A stretch of 64,000 nucleotides of DNA from a bacterium (GCA_021811315.1 JAJZPF010000004.1:1-64000); one strand, 5' to 3'; shown: positions 1-8,580, numbered from the stretch's first letter. Numbers and translations are program-made. Notes: generated from the sequence alone by a model not told the origin.

Positions 1-119
1 GCAAATATTGAAAAATATCGGTTCGAACTTAATTATAGGCGGGAAGAAAATAAAATTAAAATTTATTTTTCCGGCGGAGAAACTGCGGGAGCTAAACGCT
101 CAAGCGGACTTAAATTCTG

Positions 120-145
120 CCAAATTTTCCGAGAAGAAAATTTGG
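120..145. repeat. Inverted repeat abutting tRNA-Asp 3' end
   Basis: Arms CCAAATTTTC and GAAAATTTGG are perfect over 10 bp around a 6-nt loop. On the minus strand the hairpin begins within the tRNA's encoded CCA, so it is probably a terminator or 3' processing hairpin for the tRNA transcript. There is no long U-tract, so the terminator role is inferred. Confidence 0.55.
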
Positions 146-219
146 CGGGGTCGACGGGATTCGAACCCGCGATCTTCGCCTTGACAGGGCGACGTGTTAA
201 CCAGCTACACCACGACCCC
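143..219 (-). tRNA. tRNA-Asp (GTC)
   Basis: The reverse strand folds into a standard cloverleaf. The 7-bp acceptor stem GGGGTCG/CGACCCC is followed by discriminator G and an encoded CCA. The T arm carries GTTCGAATC, and the anticodon loop CTGTCAA gives anticodon GTC (Asp). It is read towards the window start, with an inverted repeat right behind its 3' end. Confidence 0.95.
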
Positions 220-402
220 GCGGTGATTTGTATAGGATATCAAAATAATAAATCCATTGCCATAAAATTCTTGCGCCGCCGCCGGGCGGACGGCCCTTAA
301 CGGCCCCGCGGCGAACCCCGCGTTTGCCCCGTGGACAGAGCCCGGGGTTTTTTTTGTATGATTAGCGGATAAGAGCAATCGCTTAAATTTAGGGAGGGTA
401 CC

Positions 403-717
403 ATGAAAAAATCGGAAAAGATAATCGGCGGGATAGCGCTGGCGGCCGTAGCGGCCGCGGCCACTTATTTCCTCACGGGGAAACGCGGGGCGGAGAACCG
501 GGAGAAAATAGCGGCCTGGACGCTCAAGATGAAAGGCGAAGTCCTTGAGAAGATGAAGAAGCTGAAAACCATAAACAAAGAAGCTTACCACGCGCTCGTG
601 GATGAAGTGGCCGTCCGCTATGAACGCGCGGAACGCGTAGGCGCCGAAGAGATGGAGCATCTCAAGAACGAGGTCAAGGGAGCCTGGTCCCATATCAGCA
701 AACAGCTCGTTAAATAA
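403..717 (+). CDS. Small YtxH-like membrane-anchored protein
   Basis: A 104-residue protein with one N-terminal hydrophobic segment (about residues 9-26, rich in Ala) followed by a Lys/Glu-rich helical tail likely to form a coiled coil. This is the layout of YtxH/general-stress envelope proteins, but similarity is by architecture only. A strong ribosome-binding site GGGAGGG lies just before the ATG and a strong terminator follows, so it is a single-gene unit. Molecular function is not known. Confidence 0.75.
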   Translation: MKKSEKIIGGIALAAVAAAATYFLTGKRGAENREKIAAWTLKMKGEVLEKMKKLKTINKEAYHALVDEVAVRYERAERVGAEEMEHLKNEVKGAWSHISKQLVK

Positions 718-738
718 GGACGCCGTCCCTTATATCCG

Positions 739-770
739 GAGAGCGCGCCATACGGCGCGTTCTCTTTTTT
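739..770 (+). terminator. Rho-independent terminator
   Basis: An 11-bp stem (arms GAGAGCGCGCC and GGCGCGTTCTC, one G-T pair) around loop ATAC, followed by a run of T. It ends the 403-717 gene. Confidence 0.9.
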
Positions 771-790
771 AGCGGCCAGCCGGTTTTTTT

Positions 791-799
791 TGCTAGAAT
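791..799 (+). promoter_or_regulatory. Extended -10 promoter of the cNMP-binding gene
   Basis: TGCTAGAAT is an extended -10 box (TGn plus TAGAAT) about 16 bp before the start codon, giving a leader of only about 9 nt. The same TGCTAnnAT form recurs before the CsgG-like gene at 7623 and in the three dispersed promoter repeats. Confidence 0.55.
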
Positions 800-814
800 T
801 TCCCGGGGTTAAAA

Positions 815-1273
815 ATGGACAAACTGCCGCTGACCGACGCCGATACGGTGCTCTTTACCAAACTGGTAAGGAAAATAAACTTTTTCGCCTCCATGAACAT
901 GAGCCTGCTGGAGAAGATCCTGAACAGGATCACCTATTACCAGTACGGCAAAGGCGAGAAGGTCTGCCGCCAGGGCGATCCCGGAGACACTTTTTTCGTG
1001 GTCGCGGAGGGGAAGCTGAAGGTCAGCGTGCGGGAAGCTTTCCTTTTCTCAAGGACGCTGGCCACTTTCGGCGCGGGGGACTGCTTCGGGGAAATGGCCC
1101 TGCTGGAGCGGAAGCCCAGGAACGCCACGGTGACCTGCGAGGAAGACTCCAAAATTTTTATTCTTACCGCGGAACATTTCGGCCAGGTGCTGGCCGAGAA
1201 CCCGTCCTTCGCCCAGGAAATAAAACAGCTCGCCAAGGACAGGCAGTTCGAGCTCGACCACAAACCTTCGTAA
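815..1273 (+). CDS. Cyclic nucleotide-binding domain protein
   Basis: 152 residues, almost all of it a single CAP-type effector domain (about residues 17-135). The phosphate-binding cassette is visible as GDCFGEMALLERKPRNATV, with the Glu and Arg that contact ribose and phosphate in this family. There is no C-terminal helix-turn-helix, so unlike Crp/Fnr it is unlikely to bind DNA itself. It probably senses cAMP or cGMP as a stand-alone module. Two class III cyclases lie elsewhere in this window (45502-47475 and 61431-63158) and are possible ligand sources, which is inference only. Confidence 0.88.
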   Translation: MDKLPLTDADTVLFTKLVRKINFFASMNMSLLEKILNRITYYQYGKGEKVCRQGDPGDTFFVVAEGKLKVSVREAFLFSRTLATFGAGDCFGEMALLERKPRNATVTCEEDSKIFILTAEHFGQVLAENPSFAQEIKQLAKDRQFELDHKPS

Positions 1274-1282
1274 AGCTGCCCG

Positions 1283-1864
1283 CTAATCCCTTATATAATG
1301 GCAGGTATAGCCGCCCGGATGCTTCTTTAAATAATCCTGGTGGTACTCCTCCGCCGGCCAGAACTTGCCGGCAGGGACCACCTCCGTAGTAATAGGCCTT
1401 TTCCAGCGCCCCGAAGCCTGCGCCCGTTTTACGGCGGCCTCGGCCTCTTTTTTCTGCGCCTCGCCGTGGTAAAAAATAACGGAGCGGTACTGCGTGCCGA
1501 CGTCGTTGCCCTGCCGGTTGGGCGTGGTAGGGTCGTGCATTTTGAAGAACATATCCAGAATGGCGCTGTAGGAGATCTTCGCGGGGTCGAACCGCAGCTC
1601 TATGCTTTCGGCATGGCCGGTCTTCCCCGTTTTAACTTCCTCGTATTTAGGATTTTCCGTTTTTCCGCCGGTATAGCCGACCACGGGATCCGTCACGCCC
1701 GGCAGGGCGCGGAGTATGTCTTCCACGCCCCAGAAGCAGCCCCCGGCCAGCGTGGCGGTCTCAAGTTTTATTTTCGCGTCCATTTTCCTGCTCCTCGCCG
1801 GAGTCCCGCCGGCATACAACTGCGCCGCCAGGCAGGCGGCCAAAAACAGCAATACTTTCTTCAT
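1283..1864 (-). CDS. msrA: Peptide-methionine (S)-S-oxide reductase MsrA, exported
   Basis: Reduces the S-epimer of methionine sulfoxide in oxidised proteins. The catalytic GCFWG motif has its nucleophilic Cys at residue 43, and a likely resolving Cys is at 188 in the C-terminal GYTCHYIRD. An N-terminal hydrophobic stretch (residues 3-18) precedes the domain; LAAC at 8-11 could also be a short lipobox. Either way it should act in the periplasm. It follows the OsmC gene by 13 bp on the same strand, an oxidative-stress pair. The assignment is firm; whether it is soluble or lipid-anchored is open. Confidence 0.95.
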   Translation of the reverse strand: MKKVLLFLAACLAAQLYAGGTPARSRKMDAKIKLETATLAGGCFWGVEDILRALPGVTDPVVGYTGGKTENPKYEEVKTGKTGHAESIELRFDPAKISYSAILDMFFKMHDPTTPNRQGNDVGTQYRSVIFYHGEAQKKEAEAAVKRAQASGRWKRPITTEVVPAGKFWPAEEYHQDYLKKHPGGYTCHYIRD

Positions 1865-1877
1865 AGTGTCCGCGCCT

Positions 1878-2279
1878 CTACCCCGCGGTCAGCTCCAGTT
1901 TGATATCGGTATGAAGGCTCCGGCTTACCGGGCAGGCTTTTATGCAGGCCATGAGCTTTTCGCGCTGCAGCGGGGTTATGCCGGCGGGGAGCTTTACTAT
2001 GCCGGTCAGGCTCGAGATCCGGCGCGGGCTTTCCTGCATCCGCTTCTCTATTTCTATCGAAGCTCCCTCGAATTTTATGCCCTCGCGGCCGGCCAGTTTC
2101 GCCATTATGCTCAGCACGCAGGAGGCCACCGAGGCGGCGGTCAGGTCCGTCGGGGAGAAAGTCCTCCCCCGCCCGCCGTTGTCCGGAGGCAGGTCGGTCA
2201 GCATCTTGCTGCCGCTCAGGCCGTGGGTAAGCTCTACCTGGTCGTCGCCCAGATACACGGCGTTAATTTTAAAAGCCAT
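1878..2279 (-). CDS. osmC: OsmC-family peroxide/thiol reductase
   Basis: 133 residues with the OsmC fold: Cys54 in SCVLSI and Cys116 in ACPVSRS are the two conserved redox cysteines that reduce organic hydroperoxides in this family. It is the first gene of a two-gene unit with msrA and is divergent from the cyclophilin lipoprotein. The 68-bp intergenic region is AT-rich with back-to-back TATAAT-like boxes. OsmC versus Ohr/YhfA subfamily cannot be settled by eye. Confidence 0.88.
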   Translation of the reverse strand: MAFKINAVYLGDDQVELTHGLSGSKMLTDLPPDNGGRGRTFSPTDLTAASVASCVLSIMAKLAGREGIKFEGASIEIEKRMQESPRRISSLTGIVKLPAGITPLQREKLMACIKACPVSRSLHTDIKLELTAG

Positions 2280-2347
2280 AAGTCCTCCTTAAAACCCGTC
2301 TTATTTATTATAATATTTATGGCTACTACTGCAGGAGGTCCCGTATA

Positions 2348-3055
2348 ATGCAAATCCGTCATTTAGCGTTCATAGCAGCCGCAGTTTCCATAGTTTCCTG
2401 CGCCCCCAAAGCCCCGGAAACCACCCAGAGCGGCATCGCGCCCGCCGCCGCCACCGCCGAAACCAAGGAGATAAAAACCGACATGGACACACTTACCAAC
2501 CCGGCGAAAGCCACCGAGAAAGCCCCCGAAACCTTTAAAGTCAAGTTCAATACCACCAAGGGCGACTTCACGATAGAGGTCACCCGGGCCTGGTCCCCGC
2601 TCGGCGCGGACCGGTTCTTCAATCTTGTGAAAGCCGGCTTTTTCACCGACGTCGCTTTCTTCCGCGTGATAGAGGGCTTCATGGTGCAGTTCGGCATCCA
2701 CGGCGACCCCGCCATAGCCGCCGCCTGGCGCGGAGCCCGCATCCAGGACGACCCCGTGGTGGAATCGAACAAGCCCGGCTATATCTCCTACGCGATGGCC
2801 GGCCCGAACACCCGCACCTCCCAGATGTTCATCAACTTCGGCAATAACGCCCGCCTGGACGGGATGGGCTTCTCCCCCTTCGGCAAGGTGACCGACGGGA
2901 TGTCCGTGGTGAACAGCATCTACTCCGGCTACGGCGAAGGCGCCCCGAGCGGCATGGGCCCCGACCAGGGCCGCGTGCAGACCCAGGGCAACAAGTACCT
3001 GAAAGCGGAGTTCCCCAAGATGGACTACATCAAGAGCGCGGAACTGCTGAAGTAA
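2348..3055 (+). CDS. Cyclophilin-type peptidyl-prolyl isomerase, lipoprotein
   Basis: 235 residues. The signal peptide ends in a lipobox (VSC, Cys18) followed by an Ala/Pro/Thr-rich linker to about residue 55. The cyclophilin domain then shows FFRVIEGFMVQFG, with the catalytic Arg in the FxR position, and SQMFINFGNN. It should catalyse Xaa-Pro isomerisation of envelope proteins while tethered to a membrane. GCAGGAGG lies 10 bp before the ATG. The bacterial family usually runs 160-190 residues without the linker. Confidence 0.92.
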   Translation: MQIRHLAFIAAAVSIVSCAPKAPETTQSGIAPAAATAETKEIKTDMDTLTNPAKATEKAPETFKVKFNTTKGDFTIEVTRAWSPLGADRFFNLVKAGFFTDVAFFRVIEGFMVQFGIHGDPAIAAAWRGARIQDDPVVESNKPGYISYAMAGPNTRTSQMFINFGNNARLDGMGFSPFGKVTDGMSVVNSIYSGYGEGAPSGMGPDQGRVQTQGNKYLKAEFPKMDYIKSAELLK

Positions 3056-3073
3056 GGTTCAAGCAGTCTACTT

Positions 3074-3110
3074 AGCCCCGCGGCCCAAAGTGGCCGCGGG
3101 GCTTTATTTT
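3074..3110 (+). terminator. Rho-independent terminator
   Basis: A 12-bp perfect GC stem (AGCCCCGCGGCC / GGCCGCGGGGCT) with a 6-nt loop, followed by TTATTTT. It ends the cyclophilin gene. The T-tract overlaps the last codons of the convergent sulfatase-family gene, and no U-tract is present on the minus side. Confidence 0.88.
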
Positions 3111-5014
3111 GGAAGGCGGTCCAGGCGCTTTTTGTAGATATAATTAGCTCCCTGGAAAAAGGAGACCGCCTCTTCTTCGAGCGCTTTGTCGTCGGGGGTT
3201 TCAGCTATGGTCTTGGCGGCTTCGTCCCATTTATAGGTCTTCAGGTATTTCTTCGGCCCAAGCACGGCCAGGCGCCCGTCTTTCAGCAGGCCCATTTTCT
3301 GGAAAGTGGAGAGGAAAGCCCTGCCCTCGGGTTTCCCGTTAAGAATATCCCGCCCGAAGAAGCGGCTCTCGTAGGAGGCGTTCAGAAGCCCCAGCATCGT
3401 CGGGGCCAGGTCGGCCTGGGCGGTCAGGGTCTCGATAACGGCCGGCTTGATATGCGCCGGGGAATAGATAAGAAGCGGTATGTGATAATTGCGCACCGGG
3501 ATCTCGGTCTTCCCGGCCGAGTTCGCGCAGTGGTCGGCGGTAAGGACGAAAACCGTATCCTTGAACCAGGGCTTTTTAGAGGCCGCCGCGAGGAACTCCC
3601 CTATAGCGTAATCGGAATATTTCAAAGCGCCGCGGCGGCTCTGCGAGGAGGACGGGATGTCTATTTTCCCGTCGGGATAGGTGAAAGGCCGGTGATTGGT
3701 GGTGGTCATCACCATGTAAAAGAAAGGCTTGCCGGCCCCGAAGTCCGCGTCGGCCTCCTTCAGGGTCTTCGTCAGCAGGTCCCCGTCGCAGACTCCCCAG
3801 ACATTGGCAAAAGATATTTCGTCTTTGGCGAAATTGGCCCGGTCCACTATCCCGAACCCGTTCCCGGAAAAAAAGGCGTTCATATTGTCGAAGTAGCCGT
3901 AGCCGCCGTAAATAAATTTATTCGAATAGCCGAGCCCGCTCATTACCGAGCCCCAGGAGAAGAAGCCGGCATTGTCGGGGCGTTTCACGATGGAGGTCCC
4001 GGGCAGCGGCGGGATGGACAGGGTTATCGCCTCGAGCCCGCGCACGGTGCGGGTGCCCGCGGCGTAGAAGCGCTTGAAGAAGAGCGACTTGCCGGCCAGC
4101 GCGTCCAGGTTCGACAGCGTGCCGGCGCCCCTGGCCGAACCGAAAGCCTGGAAATACTCGGCGCTGAGGCTCTCGCCGACTACTACGACCACGTTCAGCT
4201 TCTTAAAAGGCCCGCGGGCTTTTATCTTCCTCGCTATGTCGAGGCCGTCGCCGCTGAAGGCGGCGCCGGGGGCCGCGAGGCCGCCGCGAAGTTTATTAAA
4301 AACCAGTTCTCCGTCCATGGTGGCGTAGAATTTATCGTAGGGCAGCTCATTATTGATGAACGCCGAGCCGAAAGCGTAAAGGCCGTTCATCGCCACTTCA
4401 TTAGCGTACTCGTTCTTCGAGACCTGGGCGAGCCGCCCGTCCAGCAGGAAGAAACAGAGAGCCGGCGCGGCAAGGACCGGCAGAGCGCTATAAATCCTTT
4501 TGCGGAAGGGCAGGGGGCCGGAGAAAGAGGAAGCGAGGCGCCGCCGGAAAAGCCAGAGCGCCCCGGCGGCCAGGGCCGCGACCAGCGGCAGCACTACGGG
4601 GAGATCGTAGGATTCGCGGATATTGCCGAGCACCTCGTTGGTGTAGACGAGATAATCCACCGCTATGAAGTTGTAGCGCACGCCGAACTCGTAGAAAAAA
4701 TAGTATTCCGCGGCCAGGTTGAAGGCGAGCAGGAAAGCCGCTATGAAGAAAACGCCGTAAAAAGCCCGGCGGTGCCAGGCCGCCGCATAAATTTTCTCCG
4801 GGACCACGAGCAGATAGAAAGCCAGCCCCGCCCCGGCATAGGAAAAAGCCGCGCAGTCATAGAGCAGGCCCGCGGAGAACATCTTGATAAAAACCCAAAC
4901 TCCGCCGTCCAGCTCCGGCCAGGCCATAGCCAGGAGCGTGAACCGCGTAAGCAGCGAGAACCCAAGGAATAAAATGAGGAAATTGAAAAAAAGCCCGCGG
5001 CGGTCTCTAGCCAT
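3104..5014 (-). CDS. LTA synthase-like sulfatase-family membrane phosphotransferase
   Basis: 636 residues. Five hydrophobic segments occupy about residues 8-185, followed by a large extracytoplasmic domain of the alkaline phosphatase/sulfatase superfamily. The first metal-binding segment is VVVVGESLS; GTRTVRGLEA carries the Thr that serves as nucleophile in LtaS-type enzymes; VLTADH gives C-terminal metal ligands. The family transfers phosphoglycerol or phosphoethanolamine onto envelope glycans or lipids, and the substrate here is not known. It is the last gene of a run with the sirtuin (18-bp gap) and SRAP genes, probably an operon of convenience. Confidence 0.88.
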   Translation of the reverse strand: MARDRRGLFFNFLILFLGFSLLTRFTLLAMAWPELDGGVWVFIKMFSAGLLYDCAAFSYAGAGLAFYLLVVPEKIYAAAWHRRAFYGVFFIAAFLLAFNLAAEYYFFYEFGVRYNFIAVDYLVYTNEVLGNIRESYDLPVVLPLVAALAAGALWLFRRRLASSFSGPLPFRKRIYSALPVLAAPALCFFLLDGRLAQVSKNEYANEVAMNGLYAFGSAFINNELPYDKFYATMDGELVFNKLRGGLAAPGAAFSGDGLDIARKIKARGPFKKLNVVVVVGESLSAEYFQAFGSARGAGTLSNLDALAGKSLFFKRFYAAGTRTVRGLEAITLSIPPLPGTSIVKRPDNAGFFSWGSVMSGLGYSNKFIYGGYGYFDNMNAFFSGNGFGIVDRANFAKDEISFANVWGVCDGDLLTKTLKEADADFGAGKPFFYMVMTTTNHRPFTYPDGKIDIPSSSQSRRGALKYSDYAIGEFLAAASKKPWFKDTVFVLTADHCANSAGKTEIPVRNYHIPLLIYSPAHIKPAVIETLTAQADLAPTMLGLLNASYESRFFGRDILNGKPEGRAFLSTFQKMGLLKDGRLAVLGPKKYLKTYKWDEAAKTIAETPDDKALEEEAVSFFQGANYIYKKRLDRLPK

Positions 5015-5032
5015 TACTTATATTTTACTAAA

Positions 5033-5773
5033 TCAGGAGAGGAGGTCCGGAAGTATCTCGCAGGCGTCGCCTTCCAGGACCAGGTCGGCGGCCTTATCGT
5101 GCGCCGTAGGCCCTAGGTTCACGATGATGTAAGGCTTTCCCCCCGCTTTGGCGGAAAGCGGAACCGAAGCCGCCGGCTCTACGGCCAGAGAGGAGCCGGC
5201 CGAAATGACCAGGTCGCAGTCCTCCGCCGCCTTGAAAGCTTTCACAAGGCTCTCCCGCTCCAGCGGCTCGCCGAACATCACCACCGCCGGCTTCAGCCAC
5301 CCGCCGCAGGAGCACTGGGGCGGGGCCCCGTCGGCCTTGAAGCTGCTTAAAGCCGTCTCCATGGAGGTCCAGCTTAAACAGTCCAGGCATTCCGCGTAAA
5401 GCCCCGAGCCGTGCAGCTCTATGAGTTTATCGGTATGCGTGCCCGCCGACCGGTGCAGATTGTCTATATTCTGGGTGACCAGAGCGAGCAGCCTGCCGGT
5501 CCTCTCCAGCGCCGCCACGGCTTTGTGCGCCGCGTTCGGGACGGCCGCGAGGAAGGCCGGAAAGGTCTCGGCCTTGTATTTCCAATATTCCACTTTTGAT
5601 CTTGTGGAAGCGATGAAATCCTGGTAAAGAACCGGCTCGCGCTTAAGCCAGACGCCTTCCGGCCCGCGATAATCGGGGATCCCGCTTCCGGTGGAAAGGC
5701 CGGCCCCGGTGAAGACCAGGATCTTTTTAGACCTTGCGACCAGCTCTTTAGCTTTATTCAGTTTTTCAGCCAT
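5033..5773 (-). CDS. cobB: Sir2-family NAD-dependent protein deacylase
   Basis: 246 residues, a complete sirtuin. It has NAD-binding GAGLSTGSGIPDYRG (23-37), TQNIDNLH (100-107), catalytic His121 in LHGS, and a zinc ribbon formed by Cys129/Cys132 and Cys154/Cys156. It removes acetyl or other acyl groups from lysines using NAD. The start is taken at the ATG 22 bp after the SRAP stop. Acyl specificity is not evident from the motifs. Confidence 0.93.
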   Translation of the reverse strand: MAEKLNKAKELVARSKKILVFTGAGLSTGSGIPDYRGPEGVWLKREPVLYQDFIASTRSKVEYWKYKAETFPAFLAAVPNAAHKAVAALERTGRLLALVTQNIDNLHRSAGTHTDKLIELHGSGLYAECLDCLSWTSMETALSSFKADGAPPQCSCGGWLKPAVVMFGEPLERESLVKAFKAAEDCDLVISAGSSLAVEPAASVPLSAKAGGKPYIIVNLGPTAHDKAADLVLEGDACEILPDLLS

Positions 5774-5795
5774 GGGCCGGGAGACAGCCGGCCGC

Positions 5796-6527
5796 CTATT
5801 GCTGCAGCGGCTTCAGGCAGTCGGGGGAATCGTTTTTGGGATCGTTGACGATATCGGACACGCGGTAAACGTGCATGAGCGAGGAATCGTAGGCGCGGAG
5901 CAGGGGCAGCAGGGTCTCGCTGTCGCGGAACTTGGGGTCCAGCCAGAGCGCCTCGTGGCGGCGCTCGAGGATCACCGGCATCCGGTGGTGCACCGTGCGC
6001 ACCAGCGCGCTGGCAGCGGCCGTTATTATGGCGAAGGTCCCGGTCTTCTCCTCGTAAACCCCGGCCATGCCGAACAGGCTTTTATCTTTCATCTCGAAGC
6101 GGTAGGGGGTTTTTACGCCGGCCGAGCTCTGCCACTCGTAAAACCCGTCGGCGGGAATTATGCACCGGGTCCTGTAAAAAGCCGAGCGGAAAGCCGGGCG
6201 GGACGCTATGCCCTCGGCGCGGGCGTTGATAAGGCCTTCGCGCTCCTGCGGCGCCGCCGTATCCGGCGTCGTCTCCTCTGAAAATTTTTTCTCGAGCGTA
6301 TTGCCGGAAGAGAACAGCGGCGTGGAAGGGCCGCTCCCGAAAGCCGCCGAGGACCAGGCCGGGATGAAGCCCCATTTCATAAGCCTCAGGCCGCCGGCGC
6401 AGACCACCGGCACGGAGGTCCCGGGGGCGATATTGTAGCTCGGCTTGCAGTTGAACGGGGCCTGCTTGACGCCGAAGCGTTTTACCGCTTCGGTCAGGTC
6501 CATGGTTTGAGAGTATCTGCCGCACAT
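5796..6527 (-). CDS. yedK: SRAP protein, YedK/HMCES abasic-site crosslinker
   Basis: 243 residues beginning MCGRYSQ, where Cys2 becomes the N-terminal nucleophile that links covalently to abasic sites in single-stranded DNA. Other family motifs are YNIAPGT (31-37), IPADGFYEW with the active-site Glu, and VHHRMPVIL with the active-site His. It shields abasic sites at replication forks. It is transcribed after a terminator that closes htpX, so it has its own promoter and heads the SRAP-sirtuin-sulfatase run. Confidence 0.94.
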   Translation of the reverse strand: MCGRYSQTMDLTEAVKRFGVKQAPFNCKPSYNIAPGTSVPVVCAGGLRLMKWGFIPAWSSAAFGSGPSTPLFSSGNTLEKKFSEETTPDTAAPQEREGLINARAEGIASRPAFRSAFYRTRCIIPADGFYEWQSSAGVKTPYRFEMKDKSLFGMAGVYEEKTGTFAIITAAASALVRTVHHRMPVILERRHEALWLDPKFRDSETLLPLLRAYDSSLMHVYRVSDIVNDPKNDSPDCLKPLQQ

Positions 6528-6564
6528 AATTGTTTCCCCCGAAAATTATACTAATTCCCCGCAT

Positions 6565-6598
6565 AAAAAAACCGCCCGTTTGAAACGGACGGTTTTTT
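6565..6598. terminator. Bidirectional terminator between htpX and SRAP gene
   Basis: A symmetric A-tract/stem/T-tract: AAAAAACCG-CCCGTTT paired with AAACGG-CGGTTTTTT. On the minus strand it ends htpX just upstream of the SRAP promoter. Confidence 0.9.
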
Positions 6599-6615
6599 CA
6601 GGAGGGCCAGGGGGC

Positions 6616-7512
6616 TCAGACAGCCGATCTCAGTTTTGCTATGCGCTCTTCCAGCGGAGGATGCGTGGCGAACAGCGCGAAGAAACCCTTTGGCTTGCCG
6701 GAGATCTTCAGCGTCGCCAAAGCCTCTTTATGAGTAAGGTCCGCGTAAGCCACCGTGGTCTGGAGGGCTTCGAGAGCCTTTATCATGCTGCCGCGGCCGG
6801 CCAGCCGCGCCCCCCCTTCGTCGGCGCGGTATTCGCGGCGGCGGGAGAAAGCGGAGACCACCAGCATCCCAAGCACGCTCAGGGCCATCTCGAGCAGGAA
6901 AATTATCAGGTAGCTGGGCGCCGCGCTGCTCTCCTCGTCGCGCCCGCGGTTGGCTATGAAGAAAGCGATCACCCGCGCGAGGAACATGACGAAGGCGTTT
7001 ATGACGCCCTGGATCAGCGTCATGGTTACCATATCGCCGTTGGCGATATGGGAAATTTCATGGGCCAGCACGCCTTCCAGCTGGACGCGGTCCATCCGCT
7101 GCAGCAGGCCGGCGGAAACGGCCACCAGCGCGCGGCTTTTCGTGGGCCCGGTGGCGAAAGCGTTGACCTCCGGGCTGGGATAGTAGCCGACCTCGGGCAT
7201 CGCGGGCAGGTTGGCCGCCCTGGCCAGCTTGTGGACCGTGCGGACCAGCTCTCCGAGCTCGGGCTCCCGGGTTTCCGGGTCTATCACCACCACGCCCATC
7301 ATCCACTTCGCCATCACGCGGGACAGAGCGAGCGAAATGAAAGCGCCGCCCATGCCCCAGACCAGGCAGAACAGCATCAGGCTGTTATAATCGATACCGC
7401 GCGCGCTGAAATAGTTGCCGACGCCGAGCAGGCGCATTGTGATCGACAAGGTAGCCAGGATGAGAATATTTACCGCGACGAAGAGAAAAAATCTTTTGCC
7501 CATTTTAAACAT
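6616..7512 (-). CDS. htpX: Membrane metalloprotease HtpX (M48)
   Basis: 298 residues with two N-terminal membrane segments (about 8-26 and 42-66), the zinc site HEISH at 151-155, two further hydrophobic stretches, and the third ligand region RREYRADEGGA. HtpX degrades misfolded membrane proteins alongside FtsH. A GGAGG ribosome-binding site lies just ahead of the start. It is divergent from the CsgG-like gene across 110 bp. The sequence is complete with no odd residues. Confidence 0.95.
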   Translation of the reverse strand: MFKMGKRFFLFVAVNILILATLSITMRLLGVGNYFSARGIDYNSLMLFCLVWGMGGAFISLALSRVMAKWMMGVVVIDPETREPELGELVRTVHKLARAANLPAMPEVGYYPSPEVNAFATGPTKSRALVAVSAGLLQRMDRVQLEGVLAHEISHIANGDMVTMTLIQGVINAFVMFLARVIAFFIANRGRDEESSAAPSYLIIFLLEMALSVLGMLVVSAFSRRREYRADEGGARLAGRGSMIKALEALQTTVAYADLTHKEALATLKISGKPKGFFALFATHPPLEERIAKLRSAV

Positions 7513-7585
7513 GGAGCCTCCTTAATAAAACCGCGCTTCATATATATTCTACCAAAACTGCGCGGGTTAAAAATCCGCCCGCTTT

Positions 7586-7598
7586 TTGCTATTATTAG
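7586..7598 (+). promoter_or_regulatory. Extended -10 promoter of CsgG-like gene
   Basis: TTTTTGCTATTAT contains TGC followed by TATTAT. It lies about 25 bp before the start codon and upstream of the ribosome-binding site AGGAG. No clear -35 is visible, consistent with an extended -10 type. Confidence 0.5.
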
Positions 7599-7622
7599 TC
7601 CAGATATCCGACAGGAGAAACT

Positions 7623-8534
7623 ATGAAAACCAAGATAAAACTGCTTTCCGCGGCGCTTTTGCTGGCCGGGTCCGTTAACGGCTGGTGCGGCGGCAAAAAA
7701 ATAATCTGCGTCCTGGACCTGGAAGACAAGTCGAACCATCACGGGAACTGGCGGAATATCGGCACCGGAGTGGCCGAAATGATGGTCACCTCCCTGTCCG
7801 AAACAAGAAAATACACTTTGATAGAGCGCAGCAAACTGGATGCCGTGCTGGAAGAGCAGAAACTGGGCGCCTCCGGCGCGGTAACGGCCCAGACCGCCGC
7901 AAAGATAGGCCGCCTGCTGGGAGCGCAGTACATCATCACCGGCGCGGTGACCGAGTTCGGGATAAAGGATTCGAAGATAGGGGTGGGCGGGCTTGAGAAA
8001 GTGCTTCCTTTCGGAGGCGGGGCCAAAGTCTCCAAAACCAAGGCGCGCGTAGTGATAGACGTCCGGGCCATAGACACCACTTCAGCCCAGATAGCCGCCG
8101 CGGCCAAGGGCGAGGGCGAGAAATCCAGCGCCGAATTCTCCGGCAACCTCAGCATAGCCCCCAGCTTCGACTTCGGCAAGGAAGGCTTCGACGAGACCAT
8201 CCTCGGCAAGGCCGCCCGCAAAGCGGTGGACGCCGTGGCGAAGGAGCTTTCGGCGAAATTCGACGAAGGCGGGGCCGGGGCGGTTAAAATAATAAAGATC
8301 ACCGGGAACCAGGTCTATATCAACTCGGGCGGCGCGGACGGCGAGAAAGTCGGCCGCGTCTACGGCATCTACCGCGTGGGCGAAGACATGGTCGACCCCG
8401 ACACCGGGGAGTCCCTGGGCTCCGAAGAGGAAAAGGTAGGCACCGCCAAAGTGGTAAAAGTAAATCCCAAATTCTCCATAGCCGAGACGAAAGCCGCCGT
8501 TCAGAAGACCGATATCCTTAAAGAAAGCAAATAA
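7623..8534 (+). CDS. CsgG-family secreted protein
   Basis: 303 residues: a signal peptide (about 1-22), then the CsgG/FlgO fold with VLDLEDKS, VAEMMVTSL, IERSKLDAVLEEQ and IGRLLGAQYIITGAV. The C-terminal part (after about 225) looks like a small beta-rich domain of the kind used by FlgT-like proteins. CsgG relatives form outer-membrane secretion pores or periplasmic rings, and there are no curli subunit genes nearby. Two more relatives occur at 13736 and 40512. Export and family are clear; the precise role is not. Confidence 0.82.
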   Translation: MKTKIKLLSAALLLAGSVNGWCGGKKIICVLDLEDKSNHHGNWRNIGTGVAEMMVTSLSETRKYTLIERSKLDAVLEEQKLGASGAVTAQTAAKIGRLLGAQYIITGAVTEFGIKDSKIGVGGLEKVLPFGGGAKVSKTKARVVIDVRAIDTTSAQIAAAAKGEGEKSSAEFSGNLSIAPSFDFGKEGFDETILGKAARKAVDAVAKELSAKFDEGGAGAVKIIKITGNQVYINSGGADGEKVGRVYGIYRVGEDMVDPDTGESLGSEEEKVGTAKVVKVNPKFSIAETKAAVQKTDILKESK

Positions 8535-8550
8535 ACGGCCAGGCGGCTGA

Positions 8551-8580
8551 AAACCCGGGGCGCAGGTCCCGGGTTTTTTA
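8551..8580 (+). terminator. Rho-independent terminator
   Basis: Arms AACCCGGG and CCCGGGTT around an 8-nt loop, followed by TTTTTTA. It closes the CsgG-like gene. Confidence 0.88.

Noticed and set aside
327-355. CCCCG...CGGGG hairpin with T-tract at 327-355
   Set aside because: Looks like a terminator but the stem is only 5 bp with an 11-nt loop, and no plus-strand gene precedes it in the window.
3452-4972. 506-codon frame antisense to the sulfatase-family gene
   Set aside because: Shadow; the minus-strand protein shows complete catalytic motifs.
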